Source: Molossus alvarezi (taxonomy: Eukaryota > Chordata > Mammalia > Chiroptera > Molossidae). Taken from it: a stretch of 64,000 nt of DNA. Position 1 is the first letter of the stretch. Each line of letters opens with the position of its first letter. Shown piece after piece: positions 13,171-23,744 of this stretch. Both the position numbers and the translations under genes were made by a program. The stretch lies in NCBI GenBank assembly GCA_037176705.1, contig CM073885.1, positions 89,023,001 through 89,087,000 on the forward strand, in the 5' to 3' direction. The notes beneath the pieces are model-generated. The model worked only from the letters and a program-made list of their open reading frames with translations, did no database searches and was not told the DNA's origin.

Positions 13171-13412
13171 GCCGTGGCCGGTTTGGCTCAGAAGTTAGAA
13201 CGTTGTCCTGCGAACCCAAGAGTCCAGGTTTGATTCCAATCAAGGACACATACCTTGGTTGCGGCTTGGTCCCCCAGCCCTGGTCGGGGTCATAAGGGAG
13301 GCAACCAGTCAATGTGTCTCTCTCACATCAATGTTTCTTTCTCTCTTTCTCTCCCCCCCCCCCCCGAAGATAAATGGAAAAATATCCTTGGGTAAAAATA
13401 GAAAAAAAAAAG
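13171..13412 (+). mobile_element. Ves SINE, left member of an inverted pair
   Basis: Head GCCGTGGCCGGTTTGGCTCA, body with ACCTTGGTTGCGG, a (C)n run and tail ATATCCTTGGG. The left target duplication AAGATTATATTTTAA is at 13156-13170. Its partner copy lies only after the second SINE, at 13653-13667. Confidence 0.9.
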
Positions 13413-13652
13413 TATTTTTTTTATTTATTTATTTTTAAAAGTTTTTTTTCTTTAATGATTTAAGAGAGAGAGGAAGGGAGAGGGAGAGAGAGATAGAAAC
13501 ATCAATGAGAGAGAACATCGATTGGCCGCCTCCTGCATGGCCCCCTCTGGGGATCAGGCCCACAACCTGGGCATGTGCCTGACCAGGGAATCAAAATGGT
13601 GACCTATTGGTACACAGGTCAATGCTCAACCACTGAGCCACACCAGCCAGGC
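13413..13652 (-). mobile_element. Ves SINE (GGAGGCGGCC subfamily), right member of the inverted pair
   Basis: Minus-strand copy with its T/A-rich tail against the tail of the preceding SINE. It ends in the complement of GCCTGGCTGGTGTGGCTCAG. It belongs to the subfamily with a GCAGGAGGCGGCCAATCGAT body and an AAATCATTAAAG tail. It appears to have inserted in the A-tail of the first element. Confidence 0.9.
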
Positions 13653-13949
13653 AAGATTATATTTTAAATGGAACAAAAAACTATAACATAAATATTTTAG
13701 GTATTTGTGAAAAATTATTTTTGTAGAACCTCACAACCTTTTTGAAATTAAGGTACAAAATAAAATGTTTTAACTGTTCATTGCTAAATGAGAACTAGAA
13801 AAACAATGTAAAGCCTCAAGAAATGCTTCAAATACTTACATATGCCAATTCATCTCTGCTCTCTCATGATAAAAATGACTTCTTAAATTCTATGTCAACC
13901 AGTAAATTGCCCAGCTTCAATCTCATTATCATTTTAGTCCCATAGAAAC

Positions 13950-14992
13950 ACTGTGAGGAAATGCAATGAGAAACCACTTCATACTCATAAGGATGACTAT
14001 AATCAAAAAGACAAGATAAGTACTGGCAAGGATGTAGAAAAACTGGAATCTTCGCCCACTCCTACTAGAAATATAAAATGGTTATAGCCACTCTTTTTTG
14101 TTTGTTATCTATTTTTTTTTAATCCTCACTCGAGGATATTTTTATATTTATCTTCAGATAGAGTGGGAGGGAGGGAAGGAGGAAGGGAGGGAGGGGGAGA
14201 GAGAGAGAGAGAGAGAGAGATTGATGTGAGAGAAACACATCGATTGGTTGCCACCCACACAACCCCAACTGGGGCCAAGGACGAACTGTAACCAAAGTAC
14301 ATGCCCTTGGCCGGTATCAAACCCAGGACTCTTCACTTCACGGGCCTTCGCTCTACCACTAAGCCATAACAGCCAGGGCGGTTCTAGCCACTTTGGAAAA
14401 CCAGTCTGGCAGTCCCTCAAATGGTTAAGCACAGTATTGTCACATGACCCAGCAATTCCACTGCTAGGTGCAGCCCCAAGAGAACTGAACATACAGGTCC
14501 ACAAAAAAACTTATACACAAATATTCATAGCAGCATTATTCATAATAACCAAAAAGTGGAAACAACCCAGATGTACATCAACTAATGAAATGGATAACAA
14601 TGTGATATATCTATACAATGACTATTACTCAGCAATAAAAAGAAATGAAGTAATATATACTACAACATGATAAGCTTTGAAAATATTATGCTAAGTGAAA
14701 GACGCTAGTAACAAAAATCATATATTGTATGTTTCCATGTTTATGTAATGTCCAAAATAGGCAAATCTATAGAGGCTGAAAGCAAATTAGTAGTTGCCTA
14801 GGGCCTGGGGTACATGGGAACTTTGAGAAATTATGGCTAAGAGTTGCAGGATTTATTTGGGGGGTAATAAAAATGTTCTAAAATTGATGCTGATAGATGC
14901 ACATTTCTGTGACTATGTTACAAACCACTGAATTGTGCACTTCCAATAGATTAATTAGAAGGTATATAAATTATATGTCAATAGAACCATTA
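13950..14992 (+). mobile_element. Old L1 3' part (ORF2 C-terminus and 3' UTR), split by a SINE
   Basis: Fragments read as L1 ORF2 C-terminus: GTAGAAAAACTGGAATCTTC, then after the SINE CACATGACCCAGCAATTCCA, TTCATAGCAGCATTATTCAT and GGAAACAACCCAGATGTACA. The remaining part is 3' UTR. It is 5'-truncated and far more diverged than copies A and B. Confidence 0.85.
14093..14379 (-). mobile_element. Ves SINE inside old L1
   Basis: Minus strand, with a long GA-rich tract at 14160-14220. The target duplication is GGTTATAGCCACT (14080-14092) and GGTTCTAGCCACT (14380-14392). Confidence 0.92.
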
Positions 14993-15284
14993 AAAAACTG
15001 CTAGAACAGTTGTTATAAATCTCAATTATAACAATTAGCAAGTCTTAAACAAAGACATAGATTACTGATTAGTAGGTAAATCAGTACAGATAGACAAAAA
15101 AGTATTGTTTTTCTATCTTGACCAAAATTTGACTAGGAAAGTTCAACACATTTGCTGAATTTTCACAATCAGAGGCAACTTTACTGTACACCAAACTTTA
15201 AAATAAGCATATTCTTTTTCAAATGCATTGAGAAAATGTATCTGACATCAACTCAGCTGTACAATCAAGAAACCTGGAATGGAA

Positions 15285-16150
15285 GTCAGCTCTGACTTCT
15301 TCCTCTCTTCTGTCATATCCAATCCATCATTAAGACCTACCAATTTTACCTGCTCCTCCATTTCCATTGCAAATACCCTAGTCTAAAATATCATCATGCT
15401 TTCCTGCTGAGCTTACTATAATAGCCTACACTGGTCTCCTGTGCCCACTCCAACATCCCCTTCCTTCTCCATGCAACAGTGAAGTAATTTTTAAGCAAAT
15501 CTGATCATTTCTATGCCTTGCTTAAAAGTGCTTCCCATTGCCCTTAGGATAAATCCTAAAATCCTTGACATGGTCTGCAAGGCTGCTATTCTCCCTCTCA
15601 CACTGACTACCACCTCATTGGCCTTCTTCAGATTCCTTCACCTCCCTGTATGGTCTTTCTATTCAGGGCTTTCTGGCACAAAGGTTCTTGCTCTCCAGGA
15701 GTTCTCATTCTAATGGGGGACGGGGGTGGGGATGAGACATGGAGGGAGAGGATGAGTGATTTTAGATGGAAGGAAGGAAGGAAGGAAGGAAGGAAGGGAG
15801 GGAGGGAGGGAGGGAGGGAGGGAGGGAGGGAGGAAGAAAGAAAGAATCTGGAGCTATAATTATTACCATGAAAAAAATAAAACAGAGTAATGGGACGGAG
15901 AGTAATGGTGGTTATAGGAAGGTGGATGTGACTAATATTACGCCCTCCAGGAATTCTTCCCTCAATCCTCAGATTAGAATCAGTATCCTGTTATATGTTC
16001 TCCTGAAAACAGGATTTCTTCTTTGTGGCACTTATCACAGGTGTAAATAAACCACTTGGACTGTCTTATTCACCACTGTATCCAAAATTCCTACCACAGT
16101 GTCTGACACATAGCAGATAGTTAATCAACACACTTGAAAAAAAAATGACT
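15285..16150 (+). repeat. L2 LINE, split by a GGAA tract
   Basis: TTCCCATTGCCCTTAGGATA and GACATGGTCTGCAAGGCTG are L2 words, and the 3' end resumes at about 15950 with CACTGTATCCAAAATTCCTA and GACACATAGCAGATAGTTAA. A purine-rich insert with a microsatellite lies between. Confidence 0.7.
15768..15846 (+). repeat. (GGAA)n/(GGGA)n microsatellite
   Basis: About 80 bases, first as GGAA units, then as GGGA units, ending in GGAAGAAAGAAAG. The open frames through it are low-complexity artefacts. Confidence 0.95.
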
Positions 16151-17875
16151 TAGGGTTTCCAGTTTTACAAACTGAGCCATAAAATCACAGGCCATGTGAT
16201 GTAATCAGCTAACTTATCCAACTTGGCCAGAGCCAACACCAAGACAAATCAGAGGTTATCTGTCCCACCCCTGCTCCACTAGCCTCAGCAATACATTCCC
16301 TGCCACCTTTGATTTACGACTGCCTATGTCACATTCCCTGCAATGTTTCAGAAGACACGCACTTAAATAACAGCTGGCTTGCATCTTCCCTATCTAATCA
16401 TGTATAAAAATAAAACATCACATATTATCGCAATCATTTCCATGGCAAATATGAAAATGGCAGAGCCCTAATTGAAGGACCTCAAGGACAAGTAGCAGCA
16501 GCTTTGCAGGGGATTTTGTCAAAGGCAGATGTTAGCTACTCAAGTTCCATTTATAGGACTTGTTTCCAACCAAGTTTATTCTTTCCTGACTTCAATTTCC
16601 TCCTTCAAAAATGACATTTGTTAGATTCTCAAATTTCCCTTTTTCTTTTGATTACTTATAACAAACTTTAGTAATATGAAATCAAAGTCTTTTTACTCCA
16701 TTATAAAAACAATTTCTACTACCAAACTACTTTTGCAAAGATTTGATGCTCCAAAACATGCATTATTTATAATGGAGAAAATTATTTTAAAAGAATTAAT
16801 ATTCAACAAGCTCTGTGGTATGATCATTGTAATACAAAATTGGGAGCTAATTAAACTAAGTAATTCTCATTAAATGGAGGGAAATAAGTAATATTAAGAT
16901 TTGGTTCTTAAGCATTTGGTCAGCTGCCTATGAACCACAGTGTCTAGGGAAAGTTCTACCCAGTATTGTTGCAAACATCCCTCTTATTCCAACTATGTCC
17001 TCCACTCCCACTTCACCCCACCAGAGTGGTCTGATCCTTCTTTTGAAATTTAATCCTTTGGAAAAGAAAAAAGACCAGCAGGCTAACTAAAAAGGCTCTC
17101 TGCTGTTCAAAAAGAAAAAAAGTACACAAATTTACCCCAAAACGTCCTTCCCCTGGATGAGTGCCACCCTTACTCAGGCACAGCTGGTGTTTGCTCACTA
17201 AAATACTCCATTCAAAAGCAAACCCCCTCTATCCTATTGTCAGTGGCATCTATTAATTTTCAAATTGTCTCTACCATGATACAATTCTATGCTATGTAGC
17301 TCTCGGAAGTAGCCGTTTTAGTCAGTACCCAATTCATCCGGACACAAATTATTTTTTTAATTCCTCAGAGAACTCCTAAAAGAACAAAGCTCACTATTAT
17401 TCTAAGCCAAAGAAAGTAAGGGAATTGGCTAATAAAAGAATAAGCAACCAATTAAAATCAATGTACTATATCAATTAGAACATTTAAAACCAATATCAAT
17501 TTTTAAAACTCTCTATAGTTTTAGCAACTTAGGTAAGTCTTAGAATACATATATTCCTTTATCACAAACTTAAAATGTACTACTAGTTAACTGACCATTT
17601 TCTCAAATCTACTCTGATTTCCCAGGTGATCTTATTCAGTTCCATAGTTTTAAATACCAGTTATACTCTGATAACACCCAAATTTAAATCTTTAGCCCCA
17701 ACTTCTCCTCTGAGTGCTGGATGTATCAACATATCCACTACAGTATCTGTTACGCATTTTAAACTTAACATGTGTAGAGAGAACTAATTTTAACCTCCAA
17801 CCTCTCCTTCGGCAGTCTTTTCCACCTCAGAAAATATCAATACCATTCACACAGTTGCTTAAACCAAACCCAAGA
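16151..17875. other. Intronic DNA without recognisable element
   Basis: About 1.7 kb of AT-rich, apparently unique sequence. Short open frames at 16676-16873 (+) and 17013-17198 (-) have no recognisable protein content. Confidence 0.5.
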
Positions 17876-17879
17876 AACC

Positions 17880-18200
17880 TAAAAAGAAATTAAATTCTGA
17901 TACATGCTACAACATGGATGAATCTTGAAAACATTAAGCTAAGTGAAATTATCCGGACACAATAGGACAAACATTGTATGATTCCATTTATATGAGATAC
18001 CTAGAATAGTCTAACTCATAGAGAACAAAAGTAGAATAGTGAGTGCCATGGGCTGGGGATGGGGGAACAGGGAGTTATTGTTTAATGGATACAGTGTCAG
18101 TTTGGGATAATAATATAGTTCTAGAGATGAATAGTGGTAATGGTTGTACAACCGTGTGAATGTACTTAATGCCACTGAACTACACACGAAAAATGGTTAA
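17880..18200 (+). mobile_element. L1 3' end fragment
   Basis: TACAACATGGATGAATCTTG, GCTAAGTGAAATTATCCGGA and GTATGATTCCATTTATATGA are the ORF2 end and 3' UTR of an older L1. It runs into the SINE at 18201. Confidence 0.8.
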
Positions 18201-18379
18201 GCCCTGGCTGGGTTGCTCAGTTGGTTAGATCATCATCCTGATATGGTTATGGGTACAACCCCTGGTCAGGGCACATAACAAGAATAAATCAATGAAAGCA
18301 CACGTAAGTGGAAAAACAAATCGATGTCTCTCTCTCTCTCTCTCTCTCTCAAATTAATAAATTTAAAAATATATTTTAA
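18201..18379 (+). mobile_element. tRNA-type SINE, short variant
   Basis: Head GCCCTGGCTGGGTTGCTCAG, with TTGGTTAGATCATCATCCTG, then CAATGAAAGCACACG and a (CT)n run. This variant lacks the long Ves middle (no GGTTGCAGTTTGTCCCC block). Confidence 0.8.
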
Positions 18380-18519
18380 CGATTAACATAAATTTTATGT
18401 TATATATGTCATTTTACTAACAAAAAAAGAAAAACAAGAAACCATTTCTTTCCTTCACCATCCACATCCAACTCATCAGGAAGTCCTCCTGGCTCTATCT
18501 GCAAAATAATCTAAGTACT

Positions 18520-18565
18520 TATCACTACCTTTATCAAGGTAGTGATAGTCAAGGTAGTGATAGTC
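18520..18565. repeat. Perfect 12-bp inverted repeat plus 15-bp tandem duplication
   Basis: TATCACTACCTT (18520-18531) and AAGGTAGTGATA (18536-18547) form a perfect hairpin with a 4-base loop. The 15-mer AAGGTAGTGATAGTC is then repeated at 18551-18565. Confidence 0.9.
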
Positions 18566-18630
18566 CAAGCTATTGTCTTCAGCCTAAAGTTCTGCATTAG
18601 ATACTAGCAAATGTCCTTGCTTCCATTCTT

Positions 18631-18874
18631 GTTTTTTATCCTCACCCGAGGACATTTTTCGATATTTTGTCCAGATAGAGTGGGAAAGAGAGAGAGAGAG
18701 AGAGAGAAACATCAACATGAAAGAGACACATCGAGTGGTTGCCACCTATACGACCCAACCAGGGTCGGGGACAAACCACAACCGAGGTACGTGCGTGCCC
18801 TTAGCAGGAACTGAACCCGGGTCTCTCTAGACCACAGGCCGACGCTCTAACCGCTGAGCCAAACCGGCCAGGGC
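18631..18874 (-). mobile_element. Ves SINE inside L2
   Basis: Target duplication CTTGCTTCCATTCTT, perfect over 15 bases, at 18616-18630 and 18875-18889. Good box A and box B on the minus strand. Confidence 0.95.
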
Positions 18875-19296
18875 CTTGCTTCCATTCTTATCTCCCTACA
18901 GTTCATGCTCTAAAATGCAGATGCATCTTTTAAGGAATAAATTAGATCATGTCACTGTCCTGATCAAAAATCCACATCATATTCAGAAAAAAATCCAAAT
19001 TTAGGCTCTGCATGACATACCACTGCCTACCTTTCCTCTAGTCCACTCTCTCACACTGACCTTCTTGCTATTCTTTAAACAACCCAAGTTGATCCACCTC
19101 AGAGCTCTTCCTTTGGTCCAGTTCTCAGTTCACTTAGGTATCTGCTCAAATGTCTTCAGAGAGCCCCTTTGTGACAACCCTACCTAAAACAGCACCTCCC
19201 AGCACTTTCTATTTCCTTACATTGCTTTCTTAACTTTCATAATTCTTATTATTACCTAAAAGTGTATATTTACTATTTATATCTCTTCTACTAGAC

Positions 19297-19557
19297 CAGC
19301 TTTTTTCAACTGGTGTGCTGCAAGAATTTTTAAAACATGCAATACCTAACTAGAGGTCAGAGGCACTGACCTCTTTTCCCTTAGATTGTCAAATTAAAAA
19401 GCGACAAAAGCCAACACAACAGCCATCCAGTGCGAATGAATCAAAATAACCAGTTTTTTTGTTGTCAGATTGGTAAAAAATATGTTTTTTGGTGTGCTGC
19501 AGTATTTTAGTAATTAGTTTGTGCGTGCCATGAGATGAAAAATGTTGAAAATCACTA
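19297..19557. mobile_element. Nonautonomous hAT transposon (MITE)
   Basis: A 261-base element flanked by the perfect 8-base duplication TACTAGAC (19289-19296 and 19558-19565), the size expected for hAT insertion. The ends are imperfect inverted repeats: CAGCTTTTTTCAAC on the left, and on the right the complement of TAGTGATTTTCAAC. The inner parts GGTGTGCTGCAAGAATTTTT and GGTGTGCTGCAGTATTTTAG are also related. It has no ORF. It resembles a family I associate with bat genomes, but I cannot name it securely. Confidence 0.88.
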
Positions 19558-19670
19558 TACTAGACTGTAAAATCCTTGATCATAGGAACTTGGATTTTTT
19601 TTACCACTATATCTCTAGGACCCAGAAAAGTACCTAGCACATAAGTACTCAGAACTGAACGAATGAATGA

Positions 19671-21511
19671 AAGTATATCTATTTGTAAAAGCAATGAGTA
19701 TTATATCCTTTGTTTTTATTTCATAGAAACAGGTTTTATTGGACATTAAAGGAAATCATGTTATGTGAAACAACCAAAAGGAAACCTCAATCATCCAAGT
19801 TCCCATTCTGCCTTTTTAATCAGTCAGATCTTGAAAATGGAATAATGCCATCAGTGTAGCTCACAGCACAAAACTCTTCTAACAATGTAAATTTCACCTC
19901 AATTTTTTAAATTAACTAATTTTAAAAAGACTCTTCTTCAGCACCAGGCTACTCCTCAGATAGTTTCTGCTCAGACTGTCCTCCCTTGTTCACCATTTCC
20001 CTACCACGGAAATAGGAGAAACTGTCAAGGTTCAGACTTCTAAAAGATTAGCATAAATATAAATCCTTTGCTAACTTTAGCTACTAACTGGTTATTTTGA
20101 ACGATGTACTATTAGATGCTATAATATCTAAATACTTAATTACCTTAATTCCTTACAGATGCTTTAACTTTTATGATTCTGACACCATAACTTAAACCAC
20201 ATTTCACTTGACAATTAAATGATACAATGTCCATTCTTTCATTTCTGTAAGGAGTCCTTCTCCATCCCAAAGCGGGTAAATGGACACTTAGCATTTGTTA
20301 TTCCATTGCATATATAAGCACAGAGGCCAACAGACATCACAAACCAATGGAATTATGCCCATCCAAAATGAAAATTTTCATTAAGGTTTGTTGGCAGGAA
20401 TCCTCTTCTGCTGCACAGAATATTTTAAATAGACTAACAGAAATATAATACATCTATACATATACTTCCTTAAGTAAGCTATATTTTAATCATTTTTAAA
20501 GAAAATACATATGTAGAGGAGAGGATTAGATATGTTGGTCATCTTTTATTTAAACCATTCCAAAAAACCAAAGAATAGGACTAGATAGAGCTTTGGTCAG
20601 TTTCCATGGTGACTAGCAAAGAACCCCATCACATTCTAGATAACATTCCACACAAATTTGACAACTAAAGGCTATTCCAGGGTTTGAAACCTCATGTGTC
20701 TTATTCAATTCAGGAAAAATCTAAACAGAAAGCAATCCTATCTCCATGCAGGGGATCTAGACTGCATGCAAAGACTACCTGTGTACTTTCCTACCTTAAT
20801 TTAAGAATGTTACATCGTTTAAGGGCCACAGGCAGTAAGCCAACTTGTCATTTATTGCTCTTAGAAAAGCCTAGCTTATTAACTGTCCTGACAATAATAA
20901 AATCATCTTTTAAAGCAACAGTAGAATAGAGTTCTTCCTTTCAGCTCAGCTGAAAACAGGTAGTTATACTTTATCACTCACTGCATTAGAACAAGCTGCT
21001 TGCTCTCTTAAAGCAGCTGTTTAAGATTTTTACAAAGGAGACTTATGTCCTTTTGGAATACGAGAGAGAAGACTTTCTGAAGAAGCTTCTTAAGAATAAT
21101 ATCCAAAGGACTATTTAAAACAGGAATCTATTTTCTGTAAAATTGATTAATGTGGTTCATTTGGCAAAGCATTTGAGGGATAAAGCTTGAGGAAGCAAGA
21201 ACATGGGGAGAGGTTCAAGCTTATAATTATTTTGTCTTATTACACCAACAATAAATAAAGACTCTTTAAAAGTTTTTTCTCTTTCATCTGAACACTCATT
21301 GACCCATTTCTGCACAGCAGTGCTGACCCGAGCCCTTTCACACAGTGCAACTGCCAAAAAGGAACTGTCATGTGTTCCTGACCAAAAATAAATAGGCTGG
21401 AATGAAATCTGTAATGTGAAACATTTCAAGGTCAACCTTAAAGCTTTAAAATGCCACAACCAAAAAACACAATACTATTCTGATTTCAGCTTATTCTCAT
21501 GGCCTATAATC
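19671..21511. other. Intronic DNA without recognisable element
   Basis: About 1.8 kb of AT-rich sequence. The open frames at 20684-20929 (+) and 21157-21459 (-) show no recognisable family. Confidence 0.5.
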
Positions 21512-21525
21512 TCATTAAAGCTTGT

Positions 21526-21753
21526 TTTTCTTTTAATCCTCACAGGAGGACATTTTTGCATTTATCTTCAGATAGAGCAGGAGGGAGAGAAGGAGGAGAG
21601 AGAGAGAGAAACATGAATGTGAGAGAGACACATTGAGTGGCTGCCACCCACATGACCCCAACCGGGGCCAGGTACATGCCCTTAGCGGGACCCAAACTGG
21701 GGCCTTTGGTCCACGGACCGACACTCTAACCGCTGAGCCAAACCGATCAGGGC
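21526..21753 (-). mobile_element. Ves SINE
   Basis: Minus strand. Target duplication TCATTAAAGCTTGT (21512-21525) versus TCATTTAAACTTGT (21754-21767). Confidence 0.9.
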
Positions 21754-21767
21754 TCATTTAAACTTGT

Positions 21768-21852
21768 CAATGTTTCTCTCTCTCTCTCTCTCTCTCCCTC
21801 CCACTCTGTCTGAACAAAAAATGGAAAAATGTCCTTGGGAGAGGATAAAAAA
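21768..21852 (+). mobile_element. 5'-truncated Ves SINE
   Basis: Only the 3' third is present: AATGTTTCTC, a (CT)n run, ACTCTGTCTGAAC, GTCCTTGGGAGAGGAT and the A tail. AAACTTGT is found on both sides (21760-21767 and about 21853-21860). It starts exactly where the target duplication of the previous SINE ends. Confidence 0.85.
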
Positions 21853-22059
21853 AAACTTGTTTTAAATCTAATACTTGCCCACTTCCCCAACTTATCTGGC
21901 ACACAAGAATAATATTTCAAATATAAGTTTTTGGGTTTTAGAGTTATGTTTTAACTGAAACAAAAATGTTGAAGCACAGAATATAAACTCCCTTATTTGA
22001 AAGTTTATCTATGCATAATTCTCCCAATGCAAAAAAATAACTACCCGGTAATTTTACAG

Positions 22060-22440
22060 ACATTTGAGAAAGCCCAGTAACTTATTCAAACTTAGCAAGC
22101 ATTTACTGAGCACATATTACTGGGCCAGGCAATAGTGGCAGATGATTTAAGATGCAGCCCATGATCTTATGGAAGCTACAGTCACTCTAATTGGCAGGAG
22201 ATAAACATATGAACCAATAGAAGAAGAAGTGACATTATTTGAAACCATTAAGAAGGCTTCACAGAGGAAAGGACAAACAAAATAAGACCTGAAGAATAAA
22301 AGGAGCTAGAAGAAGAAGGCAAGGAAGACAGCCAATTGCAAAGGAGCAGTTGAAGCGAAGTCAAGTGCAGAGTGGAAATTTAGGTGGAGCCAACCTTTAG
22401 TAACTAAGCTAAGCAATCTGGATAGAGACCTGCATAAAGA
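22060..22440 (+). repeat. Ancient interspersed repeat, class unresolved
   Basis: GCATTTACTGAGCACATATT, GATCTTATGGAAGCTACAGT and GACCTGAAGAATAAAAGGAG follow the order of a widespread old mammalian repeat that also recurs near 45560 and 60680. Confidence 0.5.
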
Positions 22441-22759
22441 ACTATCCTACAATCAATATGAAGAATCATTATTTAATTCAAGATGAGAGATTATACAGAT
22501 CAATTAAGAGGTTACAAAAAAAGCCTTAAGTGAAAGGTGATAAAATTCTTACCTCAGCTTATGATAATAGAGAAAAGGAGATAATTCTCAAATAAAAAAA
22601 GGCCAACACTTAGTGATTGATAAAAACTAAGTGGGATGAGTGAAATGAAAGACAAGAATAATATCAAGATTTCTAAATAGGACATCAGAAGATCTGCTTT
22701 GGTGGTTTTAAACATGGCACATTACTTTTTGATGTCCTTCCCATCAAGAAGTGGGGTCT

Positions 22760-23012
22760 AGCCCTGGCAGGTTTGGCTCAGCGGTTAGAGCATCAGCCCG
22801 CAGACCAATGAGTCACGGGTTCAATTCCGGTCAAGGGCACATACCTTGGTTGCAGTTTGTCCCCAGCCCTGGTTGAGGTCATGTGGGAGGCAACCAGTCA
22901 ATGTGTCTCTCTCACATCAATGTTTCTCTCTTTCCCTGTTTCTCTCTCTCCCTCCCTCCCACTCTATCTGATGATAAATAGAAAAATATCCTTGGGTGAG
23001 AATTAAATAAAC
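22760..23012 (+). mobile_element. Ves SINE, first of a tandem pair
   Basis: Head AGCCCTGGCAGGTTTGGCTC, tail CTTGGGTGAGAATTAAATAA. It is bounded by AGAAGTGGGGTCT (22747-22759) and AGAAGTGAGGTCT (23013-23025). Confidence 0.93.
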
Positions 23013-23025
23013 AGAAGTGAGGTCT

Positions 23026-23280
23026 GGCCCTCTGTTGGTTGGAGAATCATTTTGTACACCAAAAGGTTGTGGGATCGATTACTGGTCAGGGTACATACCT
23101 AGGGTGCAGGTTTGATCCCCAGTCGAGACATATACAGAAGACAGTTGATCAACTTTTCTCTCTCAAATCGACATTGCTCTTTCTCTCTCTGTTCCTCCCT
23201 CCCTTCGTCCCTTCCTCTCTCCCTTCATCCCTCTCTAAAAATCAATAAATATATCCTCAGGTGAGGATAAAAAGAAAAAA
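23026..23280 (+). mobile_element. Ves SINE, older subfamily, second of a tandem pair
   Basis: A more diverged head (GGCCCTCTGTTGGTTGG), two internal GGTTTGATCCCCAGTC-like boxes, an AAAAATCAATAAATATATCC tail and CTCAGGTGAGGATAAAA. A third copy of AGAAGTGAGGTCT follows at 23281-23293. Confidence 0.9.
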
Positions 23281-23744
23281 AGAAGTGAGGTCTGTTTCTC
23301 CTCCCTTTAAATCTGGAAGATATATGGGTACTTCAATGCAAGAGGCCATACAGCTTCCTCCTTATTCACTGGGACACTAACTCTTGGAGTCCTGAGCCAC
23401 ATGCAAGAAGTTCAACTACACTAAGGCTGCCATGCTGTGAGAAAGCCCATGTGACGTGGAAAGACACCCTAATTAACAACAATCCCAGCTGAACTCATCC
23501 TTCAAATCATCCCAGTCCAAGAACCAAGCATGGGAGTGAAAGCCTCCGTATAATTCCAGTCCCTAGCCATTTGAGTCTTCCCTGATGAAATCCCAAACAT
23601 CATAGAACACAGAAAGCCATCCCTGCTGTGCTCTATCCAAATTCCTGTTTCATAGAATTTGTGAACATAATAAAATGGTTGTTGTTTTATGTCATTAAGT
23701 TTAGAGTAGTTTGTTACACATTGATACATAACAGAAATGGGTGA

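Larger units (their letters stand above)
18440..19670 (+). repeat. L2 LINE, split by a SINE and a hAT MITE
   Basis: L2 words appear in order: AACTCATCAGGAAGTCCTCC, then ATTAGATCATGTCACTGTCC, TATCTGCTCAAATGTCTTCA and GAACGAATGAATGAAAG. The SINE at 18631-18874 and the hAT element at 19297-19557 inserted later. Confidence 0.75.
22695..23742 (+). repeat. MLT1-type ERVL-MaLR LTR, split by two SINEs
   Basis: An LTR read as GTGAGGTCTGTTTCTCCTCC, CTGCCATGCTGTGAGAAAGC, then AAAATGGTTGTTGTTTTATG and ending TTTGTTACACATTGATACAT, the usual MLT1 3' layout. Two Ves SINEs sit in its 5' half. No retroviral gene is present. Confidence 0.75.

Noticed and set aside
15768..15846. Regularly spaced repeats as a possible CRISPR-like array
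   Set aside because: It is a four-base microsatellite in a mammalian intron, without spacers.
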